In this document: one piece after another, positions 40,867 to 52,716 of the stretch
How the letters are laid out: every line of letters begins with the position of its first letter
Position numbering within the stretch: position 1 is the stretch's first letter
DNA from: Yponomeuta sedellus
Taxonomy: Eukaryota > Arthropoda > Insecta > Lepidoptera > Yponomeutidae
Assembly (NCBI GenBank): GCA_934045075.1
Contig: OW203724.1
Location: 11,581,473-11,645,472, forward strand
DNA: 64,000 bases
Direction: 5' to 3'
Notes under the pieces: generated by a model
Told to the model about the DNA's origin: nothing
Seen by the model: the letters and a program-made list of their open reading frames with translations, nothing else
Database searches by the model: none
Program-made: the position numbers and the translations under genes

Positions 40867-42527
40867 AACGTTGTACAAACGTCAAAATAGTCAAAACAAA
40901 CAGAATATTTTGTAACGTTGAAATCACAGAACAATTAAATCAATAGAAGAAACGATGGTCACGTGACAGCGTACATGCCTAATTGTCAAAACGATACCTT
41001 GATGCCCTGAGTAAGAGTCCAAATTAAGATGGTATTGTAACTTACAATAGTGGCAACACTCTGAATGTTTTCAAATTTAGTCGGGTTATCGCAAGAGTAA
41101 AATCTGTGAAGACGTCGTCGGATTCTTTTAGAAAATTGAAATAACTAAAACATTTTGGTGCAAACAACTTACCCTGGGATATTGTACGATAAATGCACAA
41201 TGAGGTGAAAAGTGCGTGGTTGCGGCAGGTCATATAAGAAACAAAGAAAACGCAGTTTATAATATGAACTTCCAAAGGTGAGTACCTAAAACCTATATTT
41301 TCTCGCGTAAAAGGACCGAGGAATGAAATATCACTTTGAAAATAAACTTCCTAACGACTCGGTAACCAAAATTACCGTAATTGTAGCTTCTAGAACCCTT
41401 CTACGCCCTAAAATTAGGAAAATAAACCAATCCATTTGTAGGTTGTACTAGTGATGACAAAAGCATGGTCGATGAAAATTCGCCATAGTAGTAGTATAGT
41501 CGATACTTGTTCATTACTCCTTCTTCGTACTTAATCCATTGTTTATTCTTGTTCAAGTTTTCCCAAATTGATATATGGACGCAATAGCATGCTAAAACGC
41601 AGAAATAAAAAGCAGGACAGAAACGACTGTAAACTGCGCACAAGGCACTTATTGTGAACACGCCTGAAGGAAGTTGTGGTGCCCACCTTACTCCAGTAAA
41701 AATTGAAGTAATGGTAAGAAAGTTAAACATTTGTTACATAATATTTATCGCTACCTTTTCATATACACTTATGACATGTTTTTACAAAATAGGATGCTCC
41801 CAGGAGTTTATTTTGATTTCAAGCATAACGAGAATAACTATGAAAGTTTACAAAATATTTTTTTCACCATACTTCCTTAGTAGTCTTCTACATCCAGACA
41901 GTGTACCAGGCACCACAGCGTCCGAGTGGTGCCTTTATTCATTTAATAATTTATCTTTATTTCAGTATTTCTAAATCATATTAAATAAACAGTGTGATGT
42001 GAGAATTGATAATATAAAAAAACAGGCCCTAAATTCCCACATCACGATGTTGCTTATATTAAGACTTCTACGAGTAAAAAATTGGTTTTCTAAACCCCAT
42101 CAGCTGTTTTATGTTTGTCCTGAATTTAAATCGTACCCAACAATAATACAAACTACCATAAACTTTCCCACAAAAAAACCATCTCTCCAACAGTGTAAAT
42201 CATAGATTGATGGATTAAGAAAGGTTGAAAGGTAAAAATAAAATGTTAAATGAATGAACATCAAAGCTGTTAGTTTCACAATTAATAAATTGTGTGGTGA
42301 TCACCTTATTGCAAAAAATATTTGACACATAGATGCAAATTGTACCTTACTTCAAAGTATGTAATTACTTATCAGGATCAGTCAATAATGGAATATTTTA
42401 TTATTTAAGTAGCTCTCTTTTGTAGGTATGCCTTTATTAAGTTTCTTTTTGTTTTCAGGTCAGTACTGAACATGGAAACTGAGCAAAAATGTCTGTTATC
42501 TGCCAATGCCACGGTCATATTCTTCTT
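40867..42527. other. No clear gene; possible THAP-like remnant
   Basis: At 41189-41271 on the plus strand an ATG frame with two stops gives VRGCGRSYKKQRKRSL and YELPK before a GTGAGT donor, faintly like a THAP first exon. The other frames on both strands (41401-41974) show no recognised motif. Confidence 0.3.
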
Positions 42528-42606
42528 TTTTTAAAAACCTATTTAGAGGCTAAAAATTTTCACCCATGCCGGGATTCGAACCCGCAACCTCTGGCTATCC
42601 GTACCA
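42528..42606 (-). repeat. SINE-A fragment
   Basis: From TTTAAAAACCTATTTAGAGG to GGCTATCCGTACCAG; half of the tRNA-like head and the short tail. Confidence 0.85.
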
Positions 42607-43385
42607 GTTGAGCAAAAACAGATTGCGGCTGAAGATGGATTTACCTAATCAATATTAGCAATAGTATTTTCCTTTTCGAATTTTATTGCAAGATAAACAT
42701 GAGTATTAAGTTTTGATAACTTTTTCAATTAACTTATATATAATACAAGGTCCTAGCTCGATCTGTATGTTAACTAAATGTGAGGAAGAAACGTAACGTC
42801 AATCTAATACGTCGTCACGGATTTTTTTCTGAAGCATAGGCCTTCAGCAAGAAATTCGAGACAGAGTATTATGTTGAAGTTGACGAATATAATTATAAAT
42901 AAGCAATTTTGTGTGAAAAAGTGTCGCTTTTTAAATTATTGTTACTTTTTTTGATAAAACATGATTGAAAACTTGTATACAATACAATTTATTTTAATTT
43001 ATTACATTGCTTAAGATAAGAACATTATTTATTGTACACCAGGAAAAAAACAAACAAAACATAATTACAAAGATACATTACAATTAATTCAAGAGTCTTC
43101 ATTTTTCAACGTTTCTATCGATATCGATGGAGAGTTAGGCCCATCCCTAGACGGTAGCGTTTGACAGTAGGGCCTGTACGCACCTTGAAATCGGTGCATT
43201 GATAAACGTAGTGTCATCTCTTTTTTTCTAATGGAAAGTTTGTTAGCGAAAGCAGGACAGCATTACTGTTCAAGGTTTCTGCAAAGTTACTGCTACCCCT
43301 TGGTTGAAATCGTTTCTAACGTTGCAATCCGCTATTTGACACATGACCTATCAAATTTGACGCGATAAATGAATATTTCCTATAG
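42607..43385. other. Intergenic stretch, no gene recognised
   Basis: Includes a short TTATTTATTGTACACCAGG tail-like repeat near 43025, similar to sequences at 6090, 51900 and 60650. Confidence 0.4.
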
Positions 43386-44730
43386 TAGGGTAACTTAGTC
43401 GGTTTGCCGGCCACCTTCAGTTTTCGGCCATCACGCAGTTTTTACGAAATAATAAGAAAATAAAATACGCCCGAGTAAAAAATCTATTGTTACCGCATAG
43501 ATTCTAATGATGTCTTTGCCTACATAATTAAGTATCTTAGTAGCGTTTCATTTGTTTCGTCAGTTTTCCCTCGCGTTTCAAGCAATGTGAGTGTGTGTCG
43601 AAAGCAGAGAAAAAAATAGTGCGCGCCAATTATTTGCATGGTAAGTTACGACATTGTGTATTGATTTATCCACCAAAATATTACTATAATGCACAGTTAA
43701 TATGTTAAACTGATGTTATTTTGATAAAAATGTCTATAATACTTAGTACTTTTAGTAAATATTAGGTGGACGGATAACTAACTTCAATTTTAACGAGCCA
43801 GTTGATTCTCGGCCGCCTGGCCGAAATCTGACACCGATCTTACGATTATAAATTCATTAATTTACCATTGAATAATCACTTTTTCCAAATCATATTGTTA
43901 AGATATAATTTAAAAAGTATCCTGATTTATGCAGTTAGATTTCGGCCGCATGTTTACTAATTGCATTCGTGCTTAAAATCCATTTTAATTGTTTTGTATA
44001 ACGGTGGCCGGGAGAGGGACTTCGTAAATCCACTTTTCGGCCTAAGTGTAATAAAATGACCGAGAACTAAGGATATTTAGGTTATTTTTCGGTCATTTAT
44101 AAAAGTGGTGATAAATACTAGTAAATCTATTTATTTCAATAAGTTTCTCTTATATTAACTAAGATCCTGATCTAAGAGAACTCTTTCATCCTTGATTTGT
44201 TCGAAAGAGTTTAATTATATATTGACATTGGCGGCCGAAAGTTAACTCCTTCAAATTAGGTTGTCGGCCAATTTATGCAAGGTGGCCGAAACCCGGGTTG
44301 ATCAATTTTGTTTATCGGCCATGATTTATTGAGAGGCCGGAAATTGGTTAATGTTTTAGTTTTAAGTAAACAATATTAAAAGCTCTTTGATTTTTTTTTT
44401 ATTCATTTCATTGTTATTTAAAAACGATACACCACCATAAAAATACGAGTTATTAGAAAAAACAAAAATTGGCCGAAAACTAACAAAACAAGTGGCCGTA
44501 AACTGAAATAGGTGGCGGGGAAAGGGCAAAATCCACACCTCACGATATTTTTATTTTTTATAATTAAACGATAATGTTTTCTTAGATGAAGGTTTGAAAA
44601 ATGGAAATTGCAATAGTTTTACGATTCACAAGTATTTTATTTGTCAATTTTTGTTTACTCTGTCATTGAAAAAAATCGCTCTAAATATGAAAATGTCCTT
44701 AAATGGCCGAAAACCGGCTAAACTACCCTA
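43386..44730. mobile_element. TIR-bounded element rich in GGCCGAAA motifs
   Basis: The left end begins TAGGGTAACTTAGTCGGTTT, the right end reversed begins TAGGGTAGTTTAGCCGGTTT. The 1.35 kb between them is AT-rich but contains more than a dozen GGCCGAAA-type motifs in both orientations (for example near 43415, 43810, 43822, 43944, 44034, 44233, 44285, 44470, 44497 and 44705), often extended to GGCCGAAAACTGA. There is no open frame of note. The target duplication could not be fixed, so the superfamily is open. Confidence 0.6.
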
Positions 44731-44799
44731 TTTAACGTAAGAAAACGAAATATATTGATTTTGCTAAGTAAGTATGCAGGATGGCTGCAAAATTTGTAA

Positions 44800-44897
44800 G
44801 CGCTGGTACGGATAGCCAGAGGTTGCGGGTTCGAATCCCGGCATGGGTGAAATTTTTAGCCTCTAAATAGGTTTTTAGCCTCTAAATAGGTTTTTAA
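44800..44897 (+). repeat. SINE-A, 5'-truncated, with duplicated tail
   Basis: Begins AGCGCTGGTACGGATAGCC and ends with TTTTTAGCCTCTAAATAGG twice in tandem before TTTTTAAAAAA. Similar AAAATTTG sequence on both sides may be the target duplication. Confidence 0.85.
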
Positions 44898-44899
44898 AA

Positions 44900-45240
44900 A
44901 ATTTGCAAAGTAAAAAAAAATTTTCCTCGTTTAGTTCGTAACGGCGAAAACTATATCCGCCATCTTGAAACCATCTAAAGTATGTAAACGAACATCTTTC
45001 AGCCAGAGTCAGTGGACATTGATTATTATAGGACTTAGGTACATCAAAGTGATCTTCACATAAATACACCCGAGTTTCAATTGATAAAGAGTCGGCGTCT
45101 CTTTTGGCAAGTTTGAGCCAAGTTTTTCGAATGTTAATTTCACTGGGTACACGAATCCACAACTTCCTGGGGGTCTTTATTGAGGTGTCTTTTCATTCTC
45201 GAACAATGTAATAATGATAATTGGTATATTTTGGATGTAA
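44900..45240 (-). pseudogene. THAP-domain remnant
   Basis: The minus-strand frame reads TPRKLWIRVPSEINIRKTWL, KLAKRDADSLSIETRVYLCE, DHF: the middle and end of a THAP domain (W, then C-E-x-H-F with C-x2-H). Upstream, where the first zinc-binding Cys pair is expected, the text gives YYIVRE followed by a stop; one Cys appears replaced by Tyr and the other by TGA. The frame then degrades into the SINE-A. Domain remnant of a transposon or host THAP gene, not functional. Confidence 0.6.
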
Positions 45241-45418
45241 ATTCGATGAAATCATGGTTGCGTTGTTGTTATTTCACTATCAGAGATCATTACAGAAAAT
45301 TAAATGTCAAACTTTGTTTACAATTTTTTGGCCTTCAAACTATAGACAAAAATGCCTGACCGTGTTTTTGGCTGTTTAGGAAAATAAAGTTTTAAAATAT
45401 ATTTTTATGTTGCTTTTA

Positions 45419-46136
45419 GGTCCACTTGTGCCAAGACTTGTAAATAAATAACTCGAGGTTTATTAACTCAGTGTTAATTTTTCAAATTTTAGACTAACAG
45501 TTTATATTGCACCAGTACAAAATAACCCAGAGTCAAGTAACCCGAGGTTATTGTCATGTTCATTAATTCTTTTTACATCCGTCCAAATATAGTAGGACGA
45601 ATGCTGAATGACTTAAGTGTACTTCTCTCTCTCGCTCTGCAGTACTTTGAATATGTCTATTCCTTTCTGTCAGATATGAAATGACATATGGTTCTTAGTC
45701 GCATTATAATGACTGTTGTTTACTGTCAGTCGTCCTGTCTGTCTGTCTTGTCTTGTCTTGTCATAGTTGTCATTGGTTTGGTTTTCATTGTTGTTGCGTG
45801 TGGTATTATTTTAATTTTACAATGGACGGAAAAATGGATAAGAAACCTCGGGTACGCGGCCCAAATTTCACAAATTAAGATAATCTGCTACTATGCGACG
45901 TAGTAGCGAAATTCAAGCAGATAATAGAGGACAAAAGAACTGACTGAGCCATTTTTGACATTTCTAACCCGGAGTTAGTTGACTTAACCCGCCCACATCG
46001 GCGGGTTAAAAATTTACAAATTTAACTCGTGGTTATCTCCTAACTCTTGGTGGTACAAGACATAATTAGAATTTAACTCCGAAGTAGTTTTAAACTCTGA
46101 GTTAACCGTGTTAACCCTGCCTGGCGCAAGTGGACC
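45419..46136 (+). mobile_element. Harbinger-type non-autonomous element, TTA target duplication
   Basis: 718 bp with ends GGTCCACTTGTGCCA and the inverse of GGTCCACTTGCGCCA, flanked by TTA (45416-45418 and 46137-46139). Inner parts near both ends repeat TTAACTC/GAGTTA motifs (AACCCGAGGTTA, TTAACTCAGTG). It contains a Myb/SANT-like ORF start, as autonomous PIF/Harbinger elements do; TWA duplications are the hallmark of that superfamily. Confidence 0.8.
45822..45947 (+). pseudogene. Myb/SANT-like DNA-binding ORF remnant of the Harbinger-type element
   Basis: From ATG 45822: MDGKMDKKPRVRGPNFTN, stop, DNLLLCDVVAKFKQIIEDKR, TD, stop. The order R-G-P-N-F-T, then L-L-x-L/C-V-x-K/F-K-x-I-I-E-x-K-R-T-D, is that of Harbinger-associated Myb-like proteins. 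One internal TAA and early termination: only the first helices survive. Confidence 0.6.
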
Positions 46137-46139
46137 TTA

Positions 46140-46892
46140 GGTCCTCAAAAAATATACTAAAATATTTTTTGGTCTAATGGAAGAGTTATTTACCGTTTAA
46201 GACTTACTTGAAAAGAGAGTCAAATAGCTGATTGTTTCCAACGTTGGCCTTTCACAAAATGTAGTTGCACTTTGTGAGGTGATATAATCAGTTGTTACAT
46301 TGACGCCATTTTGCAATTAGGACTAAACTAAATTGAAAGTAAACGGCGGCACTTCATTAAGCCTTTTATTAGAAGGCTAAATTTCGATCAGCCAAGTCAC
46401 TAAAAGTTTTAGATGATGCTTTATTATAATAAAAAGGCGCTTTATTATAGTAAAAAAGCTAGCCTTGTAATAATAATTGGATGCTGCCGCCGCAGTTAAT
46501 TCGACAGCTGATGTAACGACTTGGCGGTGACTTCTTCTTCTTCAGGTGACATATGCAAGGTTATTTAAGACGTTAGCCATTACTTTTTGGGAATTGGCCT
46601 TGTTCCTCGGGCTCAAACTTTAGATAATTATTTTAGATATATTCGACCTTTTCACGACTTTTGTATCGGACACATTGATACCGTGGAGTGGAGATTTCGT
46701 GTATTCGAAAACTAATAACTTCTATGGCTTGTCCTCATGGTAAAAATGAAAAAAAAAAAATTGAAATAATTCGAAAATTTACGACTCTTATGATATTTTT
46801 ACCACTATTTTTCTAATATTTTTAAATCTTTTGTATTTGTAACCTACGTAGCACTTCTAGTCAATCCACCACTATACCTGGATATCTTCTAT
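46140..46892. other. Intergenic stretch, no gene recognised
   Basis: Contains the inverted relative (about 46480-46545) of the GGCGGCGGCATCCAATT repeat of 34665-34780. Confidence 0.4.
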
Positions 46893-47075
46893 AATATAAA
46901 AATGAATCGCTGAATGTGTTGGTAAGCGCAAATCTCGAGAGCAGCTGAACCGATTTCGCTAATTCTTTTTTTTAAATATTCCTTGAAGTACGAAGATGGT
47001 TCTTACGGAGAGAAAAAAAAGTTAAAGAATCGACTGTTCGGCGGTACGAAGTTCGCTGGGTCAGCTAGTATAACA
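46893..47075 (-). repeat. Dispersed repeat 'AGCGAACTTCGTACCGCC', copy 2 (inverted)
   Basis: Inverted copy of the repeat at 277-456: AATGAATCGCTGAATGTGTT ... GGTACGAAGTTCGCTGGGTC, AGCTAG. Confidence 0.85.
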
Positions 47076-47575
47076 TAAATCAAGCAAATAAAGCGGTGGC
47101 ATAAGTGTTCAACATTTATGATAACTTATCACCCTAATAGATATGTTTTTTCTCATCTACCTTATGAAATAAAATATCGTTGAATGGTCAGTTAAAAACA
47201 CTAGTGCGTAGGAAAATCCAATTTTTTATTCTGGGATGTGAAATATGAAGTTTTACAAAGTTTGTTTGACGGTTTTCAATTCGTCGGCATCTTTTTTATG
47301 TATGTTCCCTGATTTGTAATGTGTTAAGACCCTATATTTAGTTTTAAAAACAACGAACCTGCGTTCTATAAATAGAAAATATAGAAAAAATATCATCTGC
47401 ATTTCAAATAAACCAATTATGTAATCTAGTATGATTTTTCGTAGTGGTACAGTATAAAGAGTTGCATTTAATTAGTATTTCCTGATAGTTTATCTGTTAC
47501 TGTAATTTCGTGTACAATGAAGAATATTCTATCTAAGTAAATGTTGTATTAGAAAAAGTTAGGTTTTAAACATCC
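47076..47575. other. AT-rich spacer
   Basis: No gene recognised. Confidence 0.4.
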
Positions 47576-48330
47576 TTGGTTTTAGCGAATATGTTCGGGA
47601 GGCTCATTCCAATAATTTTTCAATCCAGCGCGATTATTCATGTTCGGCAGAAACCTCCCCAAGCACGCCATGTCTTTATGTTCTCGGGCATTCTCATCCA
47701 TCTGTTACCAGCAATCTGCTTAGACAAATATTGTGACTGGAAACCACATATCAACAGGGTTTGCTTAAAACTAGACAGATTTGTTTTCGTCCTAAAACGT
47801 CTTTCTAAGATAGCTACTAAAGAAGCAGCCTTAAATATATATCATGGCTATGTGGCATCGGGTCTCCGGTACTGTATCCTGTGGGGAAACTCTGTAGAGA
47901 TCAAAAGAGCCTTTAAAGCACAAAAAAATGCATCAGGGCACTTACAGGGCCGGGTTGTCTTGACAGTTGTAAGCCCCTCTTTAAAATCTTAAAAGTATTG
48001 CCGGTTCCATGTCTGTGCATTCAGGAAATATGCATTTTTGTTAAAAATTACCCTCATTTTTTTAAAAAGAACCACGAAATATACAACGCAAGAGGAAATG
48101 GCGTGAAATGTGAAAAACGCAAAAGAATGGCGATAAATTACATGTACCATCCCAAAAACTAGCATTACATTCTCGCAACTCGTATTGTATGGCAATAAAA
48201 ATACATAATCACTTGCCACAAAATATCTCAATCTTGCCTCTTACCAAATTTAAAACACAAATAAATTCCTACTACTCTTAGACAATATGTATTACAGTAT
48301 AAAAGAATTTCTTGACGACCGTCTCAACTG
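47576..48330 (+). pseudogene. Jockey-like LINE remnant, RT thumb and C terminus
   Basis: The frame 47576-47992 gives CDWKPHINRVCLKLDRFVFV, NIYHGYVASGLRYCILWGNS, then FKAQK. It continues in other frames to PVPCLCIQEICIFVKN (about 48000-48045) and ends with EFLDDRLN and stop near 48330. Same family as the LINE at 36451-37907 (compare LWGNS... and ...IWGNS...). Several frameshifts. The 3' flank ends TTTTATCTTTATTTTTATCT near 48625. Confidence 0.75.
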
Positions 48331-48726
48331 AGCTGATTACTTTTTTCATACCATTGTTATTTAAGACAAATGTTCCGTACCTAAAATTAGTATTAATAAA
48401 AAAATATATTTTGATACAAATTTTAAGTTCTTTTTAAGTGTTATTTACTTAGAGTTTGTTTTTAATATTCATTGAAAGATTGTAAATTTGTTATATTTTA
48501 TTTAAGTCCAATATTTGCACACCTTAACTGGTAGAGTATGCATGTTCTATTATTAAACTGTACCAGCTACTTCAACGTATTTACCATGCTTTAGCAAATA
48601 AAATGTTTTATCTTTATTTTTATCTATCTTTTATCTTAGACATTAGGTCCATTGAGCTGGTGGAGGAGCTTAGCTCACTTCGTTTGGTAATATTCCGCAA
48701 CACTGAAAATATATTTTTATATCCTA

Positions 48727-49105
48727 CTAGCTGACCAAGCGAACTTTGTACCGTCTAGCAGTCGATTCTTTTATTTTTTTAATTTTCCCCTCCGTATGAA
48801 CCATCCTCCTACTTCAAGGAATATTCTAAAGAAAGAATTAGCGAAATTGGTTCCGCTGCTCTCGAGATTTGCGCTTACCAACACATTCAGCGATTCATTT
48901 TTATACTATAGACTAGCTGACCCAGCGAACTTCGTGCCGCCTAACAGTCGATTCTTAAATTTTTTTTTTATTTTTCTCCGTAAGAACCATCCTTGTAGGT
49001 ACTTCAGGGAATATTATAAAAAAAAAATTTGCGAAATCGATTCAGCTGTTTTCGAGATTTGCGCTTACCAACACATTCAGCGATTCATTTTTATATTATA
49101 AGTAG
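48727..49105 (+). repeat. Dispersed repeat 'AGCGAACTTCGTACCGCC', tandem copies 3 and 4
   Basis: Two adjacent copies (48727-48911 and 48912-49105), each from CTAGCTGACC to CAGCGATTCATTTTTATA. The frame 48796-49101 that spans both is not a gene. Confidence 0.88.
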
Positions 49106-49109
49106 ATTA

Positions 49110-49425
49110 ATAACATCCTTAAATTACTATTATACCACTTGCAGACGATGAAGGAAGAAAGATCCAAGAAACAAATATATATGGCCACATTAGCCAAGCG
49201 TGGAAGGGCCGGCAAGGAATATCCCAGGCGGATATACTTCGACGAAATAGGGGATGTATTAGCAAAGAGGAAGATAGGATACGCCGCAGCATGCGAGCAT
49301 GCAACGACTACTGATGAACGACTAATGGCGAACGTTAATGAAGCGAAGGTGATCTGTTAGGATCGTGGCAAGTGGCTGCCCCTGGTTTCTGCCTACCCCT
49401 CTGGGATACAGGCGTGAGGTTACGT
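49110..49425 (+). pseudogene. LINE polyprotein C-terminal remnant
   Basis: The frame reads SKKQIYMATLAKRGRAGKEY, PRRIYFDEIGDVLAKRKIG and, further on, NVNEAKVIC, stop, DRGKWLPLVSAYPSG. The basic [RK]GR..(R)..[FY].D.I box followed by a D-R-x-K-W motif is the common C-terminal end of RTE-like and related LINE polyproteins. 5' truncated, with a stop. Confidence 0.55.
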
Positions 49426-49454
49426 TATGTAATCTATTATATATTATACATATA

Positions 49455-50625
49455 AAATTCAAAGTCCTGACTGACTCACTCATCAACGCCCAGCCCAAGC
49501 CGTTGGACCTAGGAAGTTGAAATTTTGCACAGAGGGTCTATATATAATGTAGGCAAGGAATAAGACCGGATTTTTTTTCAAATTCAATCCCTAAGGGGGC
49601 GAAAAGGGTTGCCAAAATTTGTATGGGAGGTATAAAAAAAATTGTCTAATTTTCTTGAAACTTAAAATAGATGTTCTTCAACACAATTGATTGAATACGT
49701 GTTTCGCCGTTTTTTCTAAATTCAACCCTTAAGGGAGTGAACGGGGTTGCAACGTTTTATTCTCCTGACTGACTCACTCATCAACGCCCAGCCCAAGCCC
49801 TTGGACCTAGGAAGCTGAAATTTTGCACAGAGAGTCTGTATATAATATAGGCAAGGAATAAGAGAGGATTTTTTAAAACTCAACCCCTAAGGGGGTCAAA
49901 AGAGTTGTCAAAATTTGTATGGGAAGTATACAGAACGTCGTCTAATTTTCTTGAAACTTAAAATAAATACTCTTTAACACAATCAATTGAACACGTATTT
50001 CACCGTTTTTCTAAATTTAACCCTTAAGGGAGTGAAAGGGGTAGCAAAATTTTATTCCTTGAATCTTTTCCAAAATTGAACCTAGGAACCTGAAATCTTG
50101 CACATAGGATCTATATATAATGTAGGCATGGAATAAGACCGGATTATTTTTAAATTTAACTCCTAAGGGGGCGAAAAGGGTTTCTAAAATTTGTGTGGGA
50201 GGTATAAAGAATGTTGTCTAATTTTCTTGAAACTTAAAATAAATACTCTTCAACACAATCTATTGAACACGTGTTTCCCCGTTTTTTCTAAATTTTACCC
50301 TTAAGGGAGTGAAAGGGGTTGCAAAATTTTGTTTCTTGAATGTTTTCCCGAATTAGATCTAGTAAGCTGAAATTTTGCACAGAGGGTCCAATTATATAAT
50401 GTAAGCAAGGAATAAGACCGTTTTTTTTTAAATTTAATCCCTAAGGGGGCGAAATGGGTTTCTAAAATTTGTGTGGGAGGTATAAAGAATGTTGTCTTGT
50501 TGTCTAATTCTTGAAACTAAAAATAAATACTCTTCAACACAATTGATTGAATACGTGTTCGCCGTTTTTTCTAAATTCAGCCCTCAAGGGAGTGAACGGG
50601 GTTGCAAAATTTTGTTCTGTTGTAT
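49455..50625 (+). repeat. Four tandem repeats of about 280 bp
   Basis: Units start near 49468, 49768, 50075 and 50342. Shared blocks are GACCTAGGAAGTTGAAATTT, TTGCACAGAGGGTCTATATA, TAATGTAGGCAAGGAATAAG, CCCTAAGGGGGCGAAAAGGG and CTTAAGGGAGTGAACGGGGT. Noncoding, probably a repeat-bearing LINE tail amplified in tandem. Confidence 0.88.
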
Positions 50626-52151
50626 TCTTGGATGTTGTTGGGAAATATTATTATTAAATTCATTATTGTACCTGTAAAGATTGTACAGTGGCGGGCGGGC
50701 GGGCTTAATACTAAATAGTATTTTATTCTAGCCAACCAACAGGTGACGTGGAGAAGGGGGTAGTCTCAAACGGTGAGGTGATATTTTATTGTCAAATATC
50801 TTTTTTTTTTAATTAAACTAAATACTTATTACCACTATATAATATAACCTTTTGTAGTCGACGTAAAAGCCATTCTGTCTTGGCATAATATTACTCTTCG
50901 TTCGTTTACGGTGTTTTAATTTCTTGGTTGTTGAGTGGAACCTTTGATATTTACTTATTGTTTGTTATCCCTCACATGCAATGATTGTTGAGTTATTATA
51001 AATTGATGAATCTATGGTGCGCCACACTGCAGTTCCTATTATCTCTCTGTTTCGGGCCATGTCATATCTGTTGTATGACACACAGGTGATGGCTAGGGAG
51101 GTACGTGAGCAAATCGTTAGCCATGTAGTAGCCAACTGGGATTAGTAGATGTAGTAACTGGGATGTAGGAGCCAATTACTCCAGTGCTACTTAATACTGT
51201 ATTGACATGTCACGCTCTCCTACTTATGTGAACTGGAAGCGACTGGGCAACTCTTTCCGTACGTCTTTGAAGGTTACCTATATTTAGTGTTGGTACTACA
51301 GGTAACCCCGTGGGATGACTACGCTTTTCACACTATCTATCTCATGGCCATTTTTATGTATATGTTCGGAATTAAGTCGCCGTGCCAATTTCAGAGCCCG
51401 CCTCTCCTTCACTTCTTCCTGTCATCGCCAAAACGGCTACTAGGAAAAGGAAAGAAGTAAAAACTAGAAAAAACGGCGTGCCAGATGCACCAACGCTAGA
51501 TTTCTTTTTGTGAGATTAATCTGATCTTTTGATTAGTCTGTGGTCACTGTAGTGCATATGGATGATGCAGTACACTATCCTGTAGAGTCCCTAAATACCC
51601 TGAGCCCACCTGATCTACCGTCGCACACACGTCTTATCCTTGCTCCAGTACCACTACCGTGAAATATTAATCCACCCAATTTGTGCAATGGGACCAGGTT
51701 GCGCGTGAAAGTTTTACATAAAAACGTAATACATGCCATTGTATTTACTGGCCGTGCTAGAGGTGAATCGGTATATATAGGTACCCCGTAAACCACTTAT
51801 TCCATCGGAGTACCCATTCGAATTTAAAAGACTACAGTTTCCCCTTAAAGTCTGTTTTGCAATGATCATTAATAAGAAAGAAAGATAGATAGATAGATAG
51901 AGAACACTTTATTGTACATAAAAATGGAAATTACACATATTTCTTAACCTAAGAGTACAGACGGCGGCCTTATCACTAAAAGTGATCTCGTCCAGTCATC
52001 TGCACCTTTTATTGAAGCATGCTGAATAACTAAAGTCCACGCGGATGGAGTCGCGGGCAAAAGCTAGTAGGTATGATAAATATGAAAGGTTGTCTGGGTC
52101 TTTGGGTGTGGATGTTTGTTACTCAATCGCGCAATAACGGCTGAACGTTAC
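50626..52151. other. Intergenic stretch with repeat tails
   Basis: At 51890-52070: (GATA)n, AACACTTTATTGTACATAAA, then CACGCGGATGGAGTCGCGGG and CAAAAGCTAGT, all typical of lepidopteran LINE/SINE 3' ends. No gene recognised in 50700-51880. Confidence 0.4.
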
Positions 52152-52716
52152 CACTTTTGAGTTTTACGCTAATATCTTTAAAACGGTGCGTCGTATAGAA
52201 AAAGTGTATTCTACGTAATGAAAGCTAATAAAATTTACTAGGACTTTTGTCTTATACATTTTTTTCGAAATTCTAAGCTTTCGAGTATCACGCTCCGAAA
52301 TGGTGAAAATGAATGTTTTTGCAGAGTGACGGGTACTACCTGATGTTGAAATCTATAAATTAGATATTTTATTGATAGCACAAGCTGGGAGTGCCTCCAA
52401 GCAGTGAAGGCGGTAACAGTTGGAGATCGCGTTTTCAACCAAAAGCGGGTAATAGCGCGAAGGTGGGTCACCACTTTTCTTTCCATATCCCCGATGCCCA
52501 CTTTCACAGAAAACGCGATCTTGCTGGCTCATTCTCATTATCATCCATGCCTTCGGGCTTATGTTGTCATAGTCTCTCATCTCATTTTTAGCATCTAAAT
52601 AGGTCATTTTGACCTGTTTGTGAGTAGCCTACCCGGTAACGCAGGGGAGCAGCCACAAGGCCGAAAAGATTATTTGATCTATAAACGTTATTAGTTACGA
52701 ATCGATTTATCCGCAA

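Noticed and set aside
48796..49101. 101-codon frame with an internal duplication
   Set aside because: The duplication reflects the two tandem copies of the noncoding dispersed repeat.
52238..52607. Overlapping frames of 66-89 codons on both strands
   Set aside because: No motif in any frame and similar lengths on both strands; partly the TIR of the long-TIR element.
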